Below are positions 1-9,963 of a stretch of DNA of 64,000 bases, in pieces. The notes below the pieces were generated by a model. That model worked only from the letters and a program-made list of their open reading frames with translations. It searched no databases and was not told where the DNA came from. Position 1 is the first letter of the stretch. Each line of letters begins with the position of its first letter. This DNA comes from Liopterus haemorrhoidalis (Eukaryota > Arthropoda > Insecta > Coleoptera > Dytiscidae). Position numbers and translations under genes: made by a program. The stretch spans positions 17,081,249 to 17,145,248 of the forward strand of contig OZ020624.1 of NCBI GenBank assembly GCA_963971575.1. The letters run 5' to 3'.

Positions 1-91
1 GTCGACGCAGAAAGGTGAGAACCGTGAAGTGCACGCGGATCGTGATTATTCAACAGGTGTCCTTTGTTTGTTTGTTTACAAATAAAACAAG

Positions 92-451
92 ATGGAGGAC
101 ATGTTGAGCAGAATTCTACAGACGCTCGAAGGGATGGAGGAGCGCCAGCGCAAGCAAGAGGCGCTTGAGACGCCGCCGGAAGGAAGGTCAGCGCCGGTTA
201 AAGAAGAGATCGGATCTTCAAGCAAGATGGCAGCACACGACTGCAATTCAGCTCACAACCGCCAGGTGCCGTATTACAAATTATTAAACGACATCTTCCC
301 GGAGTTCCAAGGTGAAGATTATGAGGATCCGGTGGTTTTCCTGGAACAAGCGGCAGAGACGTTATCCAAGGCGGGTATACCAAGTGAAGCCTGGGTTAAA
401 ATCACCACGGGTAAACTAGGTGGGACAGCCAAAGACTGGTGGCTCCAAAGA
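92..451 (+). pseudogene. LTR-retrotransposon gag fragment, 3' truncated
   Basis: An ATG at 92 opens a reading frame that looks like the N-terminal part of a retrotransposon Gag: a charged, probably coiled-coil start (EGMEERQRKQEAL), a low-complexity linker, then a capsid-like stretch with the pattern FQGEDYEDPVVFLEQ and GGTAKDWWLQ at about residues 72-118. In intact relatives Gag would assemble the cytoplasmic particle that packages element RNA. After about residue 118 the similarity stops and the frame runs about 20 unrelated codons into AT-rich DNA before a stop at 509-511, so the element is cut at about 445. The bases before 92 read as a leader and include a TTTG/TTTA-rich tract. The rest of this element lies outside the window or is lost. 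It is a different family from the gag-pol element at 11120. The retroelement call is from residue pattern only. Confidence 0.6.
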
Positions 452-461
452 CGTTTTATGC

Positions 462-596
462 TGTTATGTACCCTCTTGACCTTTCATCAAATTCTTTATT
501 CAGTTATTTAATTATTCTTTTGTTATTTAAGTTATGTGTCCGCAAGAATTAGGAAATCTGATCTTTTAATCAATTTACCTAACCTGGGACACAACA
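462..596. repeat. possible short LTR remnant
   Basis: The segment begins TGTTATGTACCC and ends GGGACACAACA, so it has TG...CA ends and a short imperfect inverted repeat, as LTRs do. It sits between the broken gag and the first base of the tandem array. No partner copy is visible in the window, so the call is weak. Confidence 0.25.
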
Positions 597-1048
597 TTGT
601 CGTTAGGAAATTTCCACATTAAACAATGTATTGTCCACTGCGATTAAAAGTTTTTTCAGCTCTAAATTCGCTTATTTCCACTTTTAATGTATATTCTCTT
701 CTTTCTCACCATCTCTCCTATGATTTGCACAAGTTTTTTGTCCTTACAGTCACTTTTGCACACGTATTCGTCAGTTTTTGAGTACAAAATATCACTTTTT
801 CATTTTTATTACGTCTTTTATTAATATTATACGTCTTAAAATATTTTGAACGCGGTAAAACCCTTTTTTTAGCGCATTCAACTTACCTATTTACGTCTTA
901 AAAGCGTCATAAGTTGGTTTTTTGCGCCTTTTAGGTTAACTATTTTTGACCTCTTTTTTCTTAACCCTCTTAACTAACCAATTTCTCTTTTAAACGTCTT
1001 AACTCCACATATATTTTCCTGTTAAGTGAATTATAAGGGAGTTGCTTA
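597..1048. repeat. AT-rich satellite, first copy
   Basis: One partial copy of the basic AT-rich satellite (about 640-670 bp when whole), marked by CGTTAGGAAATTTCCAC at its start and GTGAATTATAAGGGAGTT at its end. It is split by the outer MITE at a TTA target (1046-1048). No gene is seen. Confidence 0.8.
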
Positions 1049-1507
1049 GGGTACATTCGATTTGACGCCCCGACCGTTCCGAGCACGTTCTGTACACTCA
1101 AACGTGTTCGATTTGACGCTCGGAGTACACTCAATTGCATTCGTTTTGCGATCGAACGAGCATTTAGAGTGCGCTCTATGTGTTCGAAATTTCAATGCCG
1201 GGTTTACATTGGTAGAGTAAAAGAACTAGTAACTAGCGCAAGTAACTACCAACTAGTTACTATCCCTGTGTAAACAGTTGACATTGTGGCTAGTAGAGTA
1301 CTAGGTGCCAGTAGTTGGGCTAGGATAGCAGCTAGCTCGTCGACGTATTTACTAGCTACTGTCTTTTCCCCCATTACGCAAAATTGATTCATTTCAAATT
1401 GGCGGCAAGCGATAACCTGTCATAACAAATAGAAAAAAACCCATATCAGGTAAGTTACAATTTATTTACATAAATTGCGTAACATTGATTTATTAATTGA
1501 TGATTTT

Positions 1508-2203
1508 TTAAATCATCTGGGAAATAACTGCCTTTGATACACGAAAAAGATGTTGTAGACCAGTGTTTCTCGACCAAAAACGCACCGTGGACCAGAATAA
1601 TATATAATTTTCTAACGCGGACTACTAATAATAATTGTTGGTTTATTTTTTGCATGAAAACAAATATATTTAATGTGCTACTAAACACATGTATTTTATT
1701 TGTAGAAAATCACAGAAAATAAACAAAATATAAACTATTTACATAAAAAAATGTGCAAAATAAATTAAAAATAAAACTGCAAAAAACACATATAAAAACT
1801 TACGCGGACCACTAAAAGTTTTCTGGGGACCACTGATGGTCCGCGGACCACCTGTTTAGAAACACTGTTGTAGACTACAATAACTATTTCCTGTGGCTAG
1901 GAAATAAAGCGTTAATTCCAATTTTATTTTTGCTGGAATCGCATCCCTTATTAGTGTATCAGTTCGTTGTATTAATGGACTAACTAAATTTAATAGCCTA
2001 TTAAAATCATCTGGTGTCATTCTTAAACACAGTCTGTACTCTTTTTGATCTTCCACGGCTAATTCACGAAATAGAAGGACTGATGAGCCATGGGTAGTTC
2101 TTCTATCAATCCATTTTTTAACCCATTTTTGTTTAGGCTTAAATTCTGTACCGAATATTTCAATAAGACAATCAATTATTTTCTCCACAAGAAATGATGT
2201 AAT
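1508..2203 (-). pseudogene. HARBI1-like transposase N-terminal fragment (unit 1)
   Basis: Read on the reverse strand, the frame shows the conserved N-terminal half of a PIF/Harbinger (DDE_Tnp_4) nuclease: KKWIDRRTTHGSSVLL, RMTPDDFNRLLNLV, then the LTLYFLATGNSYCSLQ signature. In the intact family this region precedes the DDE catalytic core; here the core is absent. The signature is interrupted at its last residues by a hAT MITE (1561-1867). On the far side of the MITE the frame resumes with HLFRVSKAVISQMI and then stops at 1508-1510. There is no in-frame ATG: the first plausible start codon is GTG at 2188, so either the start is lost or this is an internal exon. Non-functional. A nonautonomous Harbinger derivative is the simplest reading. 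Confidence 0.7.
1561..1867. mobile_element. hAT MITE inside the transposase fragment (unit 1)
   Basis: Ends are CAGTGTTTCT and AGAAACACTG, a hAT-type inverted repeat, and the element is flanked by an 8-bp duplication TTGTAGAC (1553-1560 and 1868-1875). It is 307 bp, AT-rich and non-coding, with GCGGACCA motifs near both ends. Removing the element plus one duplication joins the two halves of the transposase frame, which confirms the boundaries. Confidence 0.85.
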
Positions 2204-3800
2204 TCAAAATACCACTTCTTTAATGGCATCACGCCGGCGACGATGTATATCCACATTCATAAACTATTTTTTGCAAAAAGATAATTTCACTGCAAAATCA
2301 CAGTGAATATGTCAAGTGTGTTTTGACACTTACCATCCAGAAAATAAGATAGTAGAGTAAAGCGCGTAGTACTTGCGCTAGTTACTAGCTCTTTTACTCT
2401 ACCAATGTAAACCCGGCATAAGAACGAGCATATGGAGTATGACGTAAAAAAGTGGGGGAACGGCGGGAAAGAAATGAAAGTTTAAAATTAAATTATAAAT
2501 AAAATAAAAATAATAGCCTTAGACAAATAATATTGTTATTTGTCTATGGCTACAGAGTACGGCCATTTTATGTATTTGTGACGTTCTGCAAACAGCAAAA
2601 AAATTATTAAAATACACCGTTCATAAAATTAAAATGGAAAAAATTCATTAAATCAATTCATTAATTATTATCTAATTTAAAATTAATATTATTTCTTCAA
2701 CATTGAAAAAAAAAAAAAAAAAAATCAAGGAAAAACCGAGGTACAATATAATTTTGATTCATGACTGACGTGAACTAATCTGACAGTAAAAATGCCGCCT
2801 AAAATTGTAGGGTTAGATTTTATAAACATTACGTCACAACAACGGTCAATCCGTGTTCGAGTTGTTGTGCTCCGTTAGTGCTCTATTCATGACGTCACCA
2901 TCAACGTTCGCTCAGCGCTCGCTCTACCCTGTACAACTCGAATGCACCCTTATATTTCAAATATTTGGAGTTCACCGGTTTAGCGTTAGGAAATTTCCAC
3001 TGTAAACAATGTATTGTCCACTGCGATTAAAAGTTTTTTCAGCTCTAAATTCGCTTATTTTTCTCTTCTTTCCACTTATTATGTATATTCTCTTCTTTCT
3101 CACCATCTGTTCTATGATTTGCATCAGTTTTTTGTCTTTACAGTCACTTTTGCACACGTATTCGTCAGTTTTTGGGTACAAAGTATCACTTTTTCATTCT
3201 TATTACGCCTTTTATTAATATTTCACGTCTTAAAATATTTTGAACGCGGTAAAACCCTTTTTTTAGCGCATTCAACTTACCTATTTACGTCTTAAAATCG
3301 TCATAAGTTAGTTTTTTGCGTCTTTTAGGTTAACTATTTTTGACCTCATTTTTCTTAACTTTCTTAACTAACCTATTTTTATTTTAAACGTCTTAACTCC
3401 ACATATATCTTGCTGTTAAGTGAATAATAAGGGAGTTATTTATATTACAAATATTTGAAGTTTTCCCGCCATTACTCTACAAATATTACTCGAATCAAAA
3501 AAATGTATTTATGTTAAGAATTTGCCTTTTAATTTTAAACAATATTTGTTTTATATATTTTGCTGTTTAGTGAATTATAAGGTAGTTAATTATTTTTCAA
3601 ATATTTGGAGTTCGCGCGCTTGGCGTTAGGAAATTTCCACTGTAAACAATGTATTGTCCACAGCGGTTAAAAGTTTTTTCAGCTTTAAATTCACTTGTTG
3701 TTCCCTTATTTCCACTTATTATGTCTATTCTGTTCTTTCTCACCGTCTGTCCTATGATTTGCACAAGTTTTTTGTCTTTACAGTCACTTCTGCGCACGTA

Positions 3801-4209
3801 CAGTCTGTTCCAAACGGTTAAGCGGAGCTAGATTTTGCAATCTAGTTACTTTCATCGTTTAAATCGTGCCTTTCGGCCGTTTTGTTTAAGCTTTGTAAAT
3901 CATACTTACAATAAACATTTTTTGGTTAAGGTTAATATCATTTTAAAATGTCATTTTCTTTATATTTTGATTTTTTGTATCATTCTTAATACAAATTTCC
4001 CATTTATTTATTTTTTTGTCATTAAAATATCTAAAAAAAAAATATTTAATTTTGACATATGTCATTCGTTTCCATGGTTTCATTGTTGGAATTTTAAATT
4101 TTGACATCCCAACGTGAAAAATGAAATAACCCAAGCAAGGTCCTTTCTCGTGACAACCTAAAAGAACTAAATTCCCATTTAGTTCCGCTTAACCGTTTGG
4201 AACAGACTG
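3801..4209. mobile_element. Tc1/mariner-like MITE, unit 1 only
   Basis: 409 bp with a perfect terminal inverted repeat of about 26 bp starting CAGTCTGTTCCAAACGGTTA, flanked by TA on each side (3799-3800, 4210-4211). Units 2 and 3 show the empty site GCACGTATTCGTG at the same place (near 31500 and 47475). The TA duplication points to the Tc1/mariner superfamily. It is non-coding and inserted after unit 1 split from the others. Confidence 0.8.
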
Positions 4210-4737
4210 TATTCGTGAAGTCTTGAGCACAAAGTATCAATTTTTGAGCACAAAGTATCACTATTTTATTCTTATTACGTCCTTTTATTAATATTTCACG
4301 TCTTAAATTATATTGAACGCGGTAAAACACTTTTTTTAGCTCTTTCGTCTTAATTATTTACGTCTTAAAACCGTCATAAATTAGTTTTTTGCGTCTTTTA
4401 GGTTAACTATTTTTGACATCTTTTTTTTAACCCTTTCAACTAACCTATTTCTCTTTTAAACTTTCTGAATCCACATATATTTTGCTGTTAAGTGAATAAT
4501 AAGGGAATTATTTACATTACAAATATTTGAAGTTTTCCCGCCATAACTCTACAAATATTTATCGAATCAAAAAAATGTATTTATGTTAGGGATTTACCCT
4601 TTAATTTTAAACAATATTTATTTTATATATTTTGCTGTTAAGTGAATTATATAATTATAAGGGAGTTATTTATATTTCAAATATTTGGAGTTCGCGCGCT
4701 TGGCGTTAGGAAATTTCCACTGTAAACAATGTATTGT

Positions 4738-5019
4738 TAGGGTGACCATCCGTCCCGGTTTTCCGGGATTGTCCCGGTTTTTGAGGTGAGGACTCTTTTG
4801 GCTCTTGACTTTGAATTTGGGGGAGGTGAGGACCTTTTTGTTTTTTTTTTGCTCTTTACTTTGAATTTGGGAGGTGAGGACCTTTTTTTCTTGCTCTTCA
4901 CTTTGGATTTGAGAGGTGAGGACCTTTTTTTTGCTCTTCACTTGGATCTGGGAGGAAACAAAGACCTTCTTTTTTTTCCCTGTGTCCCGGTTTCCCTTCA
5001 CTGAAATCTGGTCACCCTA
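4738..5019. mobile_element. hAT-like MITE with TAGGGTGACCA ends (unit 1)
   Basis: 282 bp, starting TAGGGTGACCA and ending TGGTCACCCTA, flanked by the 8-bp duplication TGTATTGT (4730-4737 and 5020-5027). Satellite paralogs have one TGTATTGT, the empty site. The interior has GTCCCGG repeats at the left end, and three to four degenerate copies of a roughly 46-bp unit beginning GGTGAGGACC. No transposase. Confidence 0.75.
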
Positions 5020-5396
5020 TGTATTGTGTCTACAGCGATTCAAAGTTTTTTCAGCTCTAAATTCGCTTATTGTTCCCTTATTTCCACTTATTATGTCTAT
5101 TCTCTTCTTTCTCACCATCTGTCCTATGATTTGCACAAGTTTTTTGTCTTTACAGTCACCTTCGCACACGTATTCGTCAGTTTTTGAGCACAAAGTATCA
5201 CTTTTTCATTCTTTTGACGCCTTTTATTATTATTTCACGTCTTAAAATATATTGAACGCGGTAAAACTCTTTTTTTTAATTCCTTCGACCTACTTATTTA
5301 CGTCTTAAAACCGTCATAAGTTGGTTTTTTGCGTCCTTTAGGTTAACTATTTTTGACATCTTTTTACTTAACCCTATTAACTAACCGATTTCTCTT

Positions 5397-5663
5397 GATG
5401 ACTTGATGAAAATTGAGGGGTTATTGTCTGTAGCACTGACCAGTAAGGATTTGTTTGATATCGTTTTCTTTCGAAACACTGTGTTTATGTTTATTTCAGG
5501 CTCGAGTATTCGATATTATTAATTACTTTCTGAGATTTATGTTCAGTAACTGATACAATTTTTAATATATAAAACCTTTAATTTAACTATGAAATTAACT
5601 ATATTGAAAAGAGCACATTATTATACAGAGACGAAACTGAAAATAATATAATACTGTAACTGT
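5397..5663. other. unassigned AT-rich segment (unit 1)
   Basis: 267 bp between satellite and minisatellite block A, conserved in units 2 (32703-32969) and 3 (48659-48925). It holds only a 38-codon frame (5406-5522) with no recognisable family, and no RNA or terminal repeat is seen. It may be the remnant of an unrecognised element. Confidence 0.4.
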
Positions 5664-6923
5664 TACCATATGGTCGTTCTACCATTTGGTCATCTAACGA
5701 TATGTTAAGGTAACCATTTGGTCAGCTAACCACATGGTCAGGTAATTCTTACGTAAGCTAACCTATTGATCATGTATCCATTTAGTCAGCTAACCATTTC
5801 GTCAACTAACCATATGGGCAGTTAACCATTTAGTCAGCTAACCACGTGCTTCGGTAAACATTTCGTCAGCTTATCATATGTTAGGTAACTCAATTTCGTC
5901 AGCTAACCATATAATTAGGATACCATTTCATCAACGAAAAATATGAACAACTAACCATTTATTCAGCTAACCATATGCTCAGCAAACTATTTGGTCAGCT
6001 AACCACATGGTCAGGCAATTCTTTCGTAAGCTAACTATATTGGTCAGTTTACATTTTGTCTGCTAACCACATGGTCAGGTAAACATTTAGTTAGCTAACC
6101 ATATGATCAGGTAATCATTTGGTCATCTAACCATATCGTCATGCAACCATTTGTCAGCTGACCTTATGGTCAGAAAACCATTTGGTCTGCTGACCATATG
6201 TTTGGGTAACCATTAAGTCAGCTAACCATATGGTCAGGTAACTATTTCGTCATCTGACCATACGGTCGGGTAATATTTTCGTAAAATAACCATACTGGTT
6301 ATGTAACCAGTTGGTCAGCTTAACATATGCTCAGCAAACCATTTGGTCGGCTAACCGTATGGTTAAGTAACCAATGCGTCAGCTAACCACATGGTCGGGC
6401 AACCATTTGTTCTGCTAACTATAAGGTCGGTTTACCATTTGGTCTGCTAACCACATGGTCATGTAACCATTTAGTCAGCTAACCATATGGTCAAGTAACC
6501 ATTTAGTCAACTAACCATATGGTCGGGTAACCATTTGGTAAGCTTACTACATGGTCAGGTAATTCCTTCATAAGCCTACCATATTGGTCATATATCTATT
6601 TGGTCAGATAACTATATAGTCAGGTAACCTTTTCGTCAGATAACCATATGGTCTGTTAACAATTTGGCCAGCTAACCATATGGTCAGGTAACCATTTTGT
6701 CAGCTGACCATATGGTCAGGTAATATATTTGTAAGGTAACCATATTGGTCATGTAACCATTTGGTCAGCTTACCAATATGCTCAGCAAACCATTTGGTCA
6801 GCTAACTACATGATACAGGTATTTCTTTCTTAAGCTAACCATATTAGTCAGTTAACCATTTGGTCAACTAACCATTTGGTCAGGTAAGCATAACGTCAGT
6901 TAACCAAATGGTCAGGTTACTAT
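5664..6923. repeat. minisatellite block A, left part (unit 1)
   Basis: A 16-bp monomer alternates between AACCATATGGTCAGGT and AACCATTTGGTCAGCT, giving a loose 32-bp higher-order period. Many monomers carry the palindrome ACCATATGGT. Monomers are diverged from each other. The block is interrupted by the hAT element at 6924. Confidence 0.9.
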
Positions 6924-6973
6924 CAGTAGCGGCTGGTGAGTAAAATATTTGGGGGGACGTTTTTTTTCCCATA

Positions 6974-8247
6974 TAAAGGGTGTTTTTTTTAGAGGTATAG
7001 AACTTTAAATTGCAATAAAACAACGATGGATTATTCGATTGACATGATTTTTTTTTTATTCGAAAGATAATCTTGTGGCATTACATTTTAAATATGATTT
7101 CTGGCATATGACCGCCACGGCTGGCTCGGATGTAGTCCAATCTGGACGTCCAATTTTCGATGACTTTTTCCAACATTTGTGGCCGTATATCGGCAATAAC
7201 ACGGCGAATGTTGTCTTCCAAATGGTCAAGCGTTTGTGGCTTATCCGCATAGACCAATGACTTTACATAGCCCCACAGAAAGTAGTCCAGCGGTGTTAAA
7301 TCACAAGATCTTGGAGGCCAATTCACAGGTCCAAAACGTGAAATTAGGCAGTCACCAAACGTGTCTTTCAATAAATCGATTGTGGCACGAGCTGTGTGAC
7401 ATGTTGCGCCGTCTTGTTGGAACCACAGCTGCTGGACATCATGGCTGTTCAATTCAGGAATAAAAAAGTTAGTAACGTTCTGGCCATCATCTTTTTTGAA
7501 GAAGTACGGACCAATGATTCCACCAGCCCATAAAGCGCACCAAACAGTCAGTTTTTCTGGATGTAACGGTGTTTTGACATACACTTGAGGATTAGCTTCA
7601 CTCCAAATGCGGCAGTTTTGTTTGTTGACGTAGCCATTCAACCAGAAGTGCGCTTCATCGCTAAACAAAATTCGCTTATGAAAATCGGGAACAACGGCAA
7701 TCTCGTTTTGGGCCCATTCGACGAATCTACGCCTTGCTTGATGATCGTTTGGCTTCAATTCTTGCACGAGTTGGATTTTGTAAGCACGCAAACCAAGATC
7801 CTTCCGCAAAATCTTCCATAAAGTGGATGGACACAGATCCAATTCCTGTGCTCGATGGCGGATGGACTCATTCGGGTCTTCCTCAATGCTACGCTCTACA
7901 GTACCAATAGCTTCTTCTGTACGCACCGTACGGCGTCTCTGGGGATGCGAGTTATCAATAAGAGTAAACGTGGTGCGAAAACGTTCCATGGTTAATCGAA
8001 TTAACTGCTCTGATGGACGATTTTGTCGACGATAAAATGGACGTAGTGCGCGATACGTATTCCGCACAGAACCATTATTTTCGAAATAAAATTGCACTAT
8101 TTGCAAGCGTTGTTCAGGCGTGAGTCTATTCATGATGAATTGCCAAACCAAACTGAGAATAAATCACTTGACAGCTGTTAAATCGGTCGCCATCTTGAAC
8201 AGTAATGCCAACTTAAAGTTCTATACCTCTAAAAAAAACACCCGTTA
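6974..8247 (-). mobile_element. complete Tc1/mariner-type element nested in the hAT element
   Basis: The termini are long inverted repeats of about 37 bp with one mismatch, containing GGGTGTTTTTTTTAGAGG. TA flanks each side (6972-6973 and 8248-8249). Element length is 1,274 bp, a usual size for the superfamily. It encodes one uninterrupted transposase on the reverse strand. With both ends and the gene intact, it is the least decayed DNA transposon in the window. Confidence 0.9.
7081..8133 (-). CDS. Tc1/mariner-type transposase, apparently intact
   Basis: 350 residues from the ATG at 8133; an upstream TTG-initiated extension of six codons is not a likely start. The N-terminus MNRLTPEQRLQIVQFYF matches the DUF4817-like helix-turn-helix of insect mariner/Tc3-type proteins. 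A second DNA-binding helix-turn-helix lies around SIRHRAQELDLCPSTLWKIL (about residues 90-109). The RNase H-like catalytic core shows three acidic positions: D159 in ILFSDEAHFW, D241 in WFQQDGATCH, and D278 in RSCDLTPLDYF, with 36 residues between the last two. These would bind metal for cut-and-paste excision in the nucleus. No frameshift or stop is present and the gene fits inside matched inverted repeats, so activity is possible (inference). The closest named family cannot be fixed by eye. Confidence 0.9.
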   Translation of the reverse strand: MNRLTPEQRLQIVQFYFENNGSVRNTYRALRPFYRRQNRPSEQLIRLTMERFRTTFTLIDNSHPQRRRTVRTEEAIGTVERSIEEDPNESIRHRAQELDLCPSTLWKILRKDLGLRAYKIQLVQELKPNDHQARRRFVEWAQNEIAVVPDFHKRILFSDEAHFWLNGYVNKQNCRIWSEANPQVYVKTPLHPEKLTVWCALWAGGIIGPYFFKKDDGQNVTNFFIPELNSHDVQQLWFQQDGATCHTARATIDLLKDTFGDCLISRFGPVNWPPRSCDLTPLDYFLWGYVKSLVYADKPQTLDHLEDNIRRVIADIRPQMLEKVIENWTSRLDYIRASRGGHMPEIIFKM

Positions 8248-8512
8248 TATCTATTAAAATATAGTTATACGAGAAAAAATTAAATAAATAAAAAATACCT
8301 GAAAATATGTTCTGCAACTAGAAAAACTGACAAATCTGGCACTTTTATTAAGATTTATGGTCAATATTATTATTATCATTTTTGTAGTTATTACTTCTAT
8401 TATTATTATTATTATTATTAAAATTGCAATATTATTAAGACAATGCTTTGTAGTCGAAACATAACATATTTGGTTATTAATTAAGCAGATACCTACATAT
8501 ATTCACATGTAT

Positions 8513-8758
8513 TTAAATATTAGATTTAACCTTTTCGTTATGTTCTTTAATTAAACGTTTATACGCAGTATCAAGTTGAAATCGTATATTTACCGATCCC
8601 AGCATGGCAAATTTGACCGAATAATGCATATGTTTATGAGACACATTATGTTTAAGAACTTTATCTTTGAAATGTTTAATATCTTTAACACTATTTACTG
8701 TCTTTATTTCATATGCGTCTGATGAGCAAATCAAACACACGAAACAAAAAAAAAACAT
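8513..8758 (-). CDS. small frame with signal-peptide-like start, function unknown
   Basis: 81 codons from the ATG at 8758. The first 15 residues (MFFFCFVCLICSSDA) look like a cleavable secretory signal: hydrophobic, Phe/Cys-rich, then small residues. The remainder is lysine- and histidine-rich (DIKHFKDKVLKHNVSHKHMH) with no Cys pattern and no family I recognise. It lies inside the nonautonomous hAT element, outside the mariner insert, and could be a captured host exon or chance. The poly-T tract just after the ATG produces part of the hydrophobic run, which lowers confidence. Confidence 0.25.
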   Translation of the reverse strand: MFFFCFVCLICSSDAYEIKTVNSVKDIKHFKDKVLKHNVSHKHMHYSVKFAMLGSVNIRFQLDTAYKRLIKEHNEKVKSNI

Positions 8759-9004
8759 TTTATGTATCACATCCACACAACCAACTTGTATTTAAATATT
8801 GTTTTTCACTAAACTTTCTATTAAATGTTCTATTTCCATTTTTATCCTGTTGGGAAATATTCAATTTTGGCCAATGAGGACCCATATTTTTACCGACCGC
8901 CAACATATATAAGGGAGGTATTGTGATATTTGTATTACCGATTTCGATGGATCTCCACGAATTGAGGTCCCTACATAACGTTTTGACTATTTTTAGCATG
9001 ATGT

Positions 9005-9083
9005 CTGTCGGTCTGTTTGTCCGTCCGTCTGTCCATCTGTCCGTCCGTCTGTCCGTCTGTCCGTCCGTCCGCCTGTCTGTCTG
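9005..9083. repeat. TCTG/TCCG microsatellite
   Basis: About 20 degenerate tetranucleotides alternating between GTCT, GTCC and GTCG types. Its reverse-strand translation gives the TDRQTDR-type repeat of the 8760-9101 frame, which is not a gene. Confidence 0.85.
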
Positions 9084-9488
9084 TGTACACGTGTAGAGCA
9101 AATTTGGCTGAAAGGATTTTTATGAAACTTCATATTTAAGCTTCTGCCATCAATGGCACGAGTTGATCAACTTTTGGTAAAAATCGGTTGACTAAAAATG
9201 GCAGTTTACTCGTGTCGATTTTAAGATTTTTGCGAATATTTAGCAACAAAAAAATATTTCGAAAAAATTTATTTAACAAAAGTTGCTATAAATGCAATAA
9301 CTAATAACTTTTCATACTTATATGTAACGTTTCCACGGACATGATAAATAATATCTCTGTTAGAAAATATTAGGCCAAGTTATTTCTACTCTGCTGCTAG
9401 AATATATTTTATACAAGTACTTTATAATGGCGGTCGGTCCTGTGGTAGCCACAGCTGATTTTTTATTAATAATTTTGTTTCATAGTTA

Positions 9489-9541
9489 AGCACGTTAATT
9501 TTATTAAAATATACAGTATATTTTAATAAAACTAACGTGCT
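9489..9541. repeat. 26-bp-arm palindrome in the hAT element
   Basis: Left arm 9489-9514 and right arm 9516-9541 pair with one mismatch around a single A. The arms start AGCACGTTA. It could extrude as a hairpin. It is not a transcription terminator that I can support. Confidence 0.8.
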
Positions 9542-9963
9542 TCATTCAATTCATTTTCCCGTTTAAGTATTTGCCACAAATCACAACGACCGAACTAAGC
9601 TACGGGACACCGGCCGTAATTCACTAATACATACAACACTAACCTTCGCCGCTGTTGCCGTCACTAGTAAATTTTTGCTACATATGTAGATAAGAACATT
9701 AGATATTGCATGTGGCAACGCTGTATCTTGGGACACTCCGTGGAGTGTCCTTCCGAGCGTTGTTGTCTTGATTTAAATTTTTAAAATTTTTCACATTTAT
9801 ATGAAAAATCTTTGAATAAGAAATAATAAAAATAAAAATATGCAGATATATCTAGCTACTTTAATGCAATTTTAAAGAAGTATAAATAAAGTATTAAATT
9901 TAGCTTTTTTACTAAAAATTCAAAGGTCACTGTCCCAGCGCCCCCCTTTCTCAGCCGCCACTG

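Larger units (their letters stand above)
1197..2417. mobile_element. inner Harbinger/ISL2EU-like element (unit 1)
   Basis: A second transposon nested in the outer MITE. Its ends are a 43-bp near-perfect inverted repeat beginning GCCGGGTTTACATTGGTAGA. The flanks read AT on each side (1195-1196, 2418-2419). A 2-bp AT duplication would fit the ISL2EU branch of Harbinger relatives; if the ends are one base longer, the flanks CAA/TAA would be a decayed 3-bp site, so the exact type is open. It encodes only an N-terminal transposase fragment and is itself interrupted by a hAT MITE at 1561-1867. Confidence 0.7.
1049..2949. mobile_element. outer PIF/Harbinger-like MITE (unit 1)
   Basis: The left end GGGTACATTCGATTTG and the right end (reverse complement GGGTGCATTCGAGTTG) form an imperfect terminal inverted repeat. 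The element is flanked by TTA on both sides (1046-1048 and 2950-2952). Paralogous satellite copies show the empty site, reading straight through GAGTTATTTATATTTCAA, which supports a 3-bp TTA duplication typical of PIF/Harbinger elements. It carries no coding capacity of its own apart from the nested element at 1197-2417. The interior right part (2418-2949) holds an A tract of about 20 bases near 2706 and a small hairpin around AGACAAATAA. Confidence 0.7.
2950..5396. repeat. AT-rich satellite array (unit 1, block after Harbinger nest)
   Basis: Head-to-tail copies of the basic satellite, with CGTTAGGAAATTTCCAC at 2984, 3624 and 4704. Short reading frames in it recur only because the satellite recurs; none has a convincing start or family. 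Two MITEs are inserted (3801-4209 and 4738-5019). Confidence 0.8.
6924..9963. mobile_element. 3.04-kb nonautonomous hAT element, unit 1 only
   Basis: The left end CAGTAGCGGCTG and the right end (reverse complement CAGTGGCGGCTG) are hAT-type inverted repeats. The element is flanked by an 8-bp duplication GTTACTAT (6916-6923 and 9964-9971), and units 2 and 3 lack it. No hAT transposase (no RNase H-like core or hATC region) is seen. The inside holds a mariner element, a small reverse-strand frame with a signal-peptide-like start, a TCTG/TCCG microsatellite, ATT repeats at 8396-8420 and a 26-bp perfect-type hairpin. Apart from those, 9084-9488 and 9542-9963 hold nothing I can assign. Confidence 0.85.

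Noticed and set aside
2972..3295. Repeated small frames in the AT-rich satellite (about 69-93 codons, both strands)
   Set aside because: They are shadows of the satellite, overlap on both strands, vary with each indel and resemble no protein family.
8760..9101. 113-codon reverse frame with TDRRTDGQTDRRTD repeats
   Set aside because: The repeats are a translation of the TCTG/TCCG microsatellite; the remainder has no recognisable domain.
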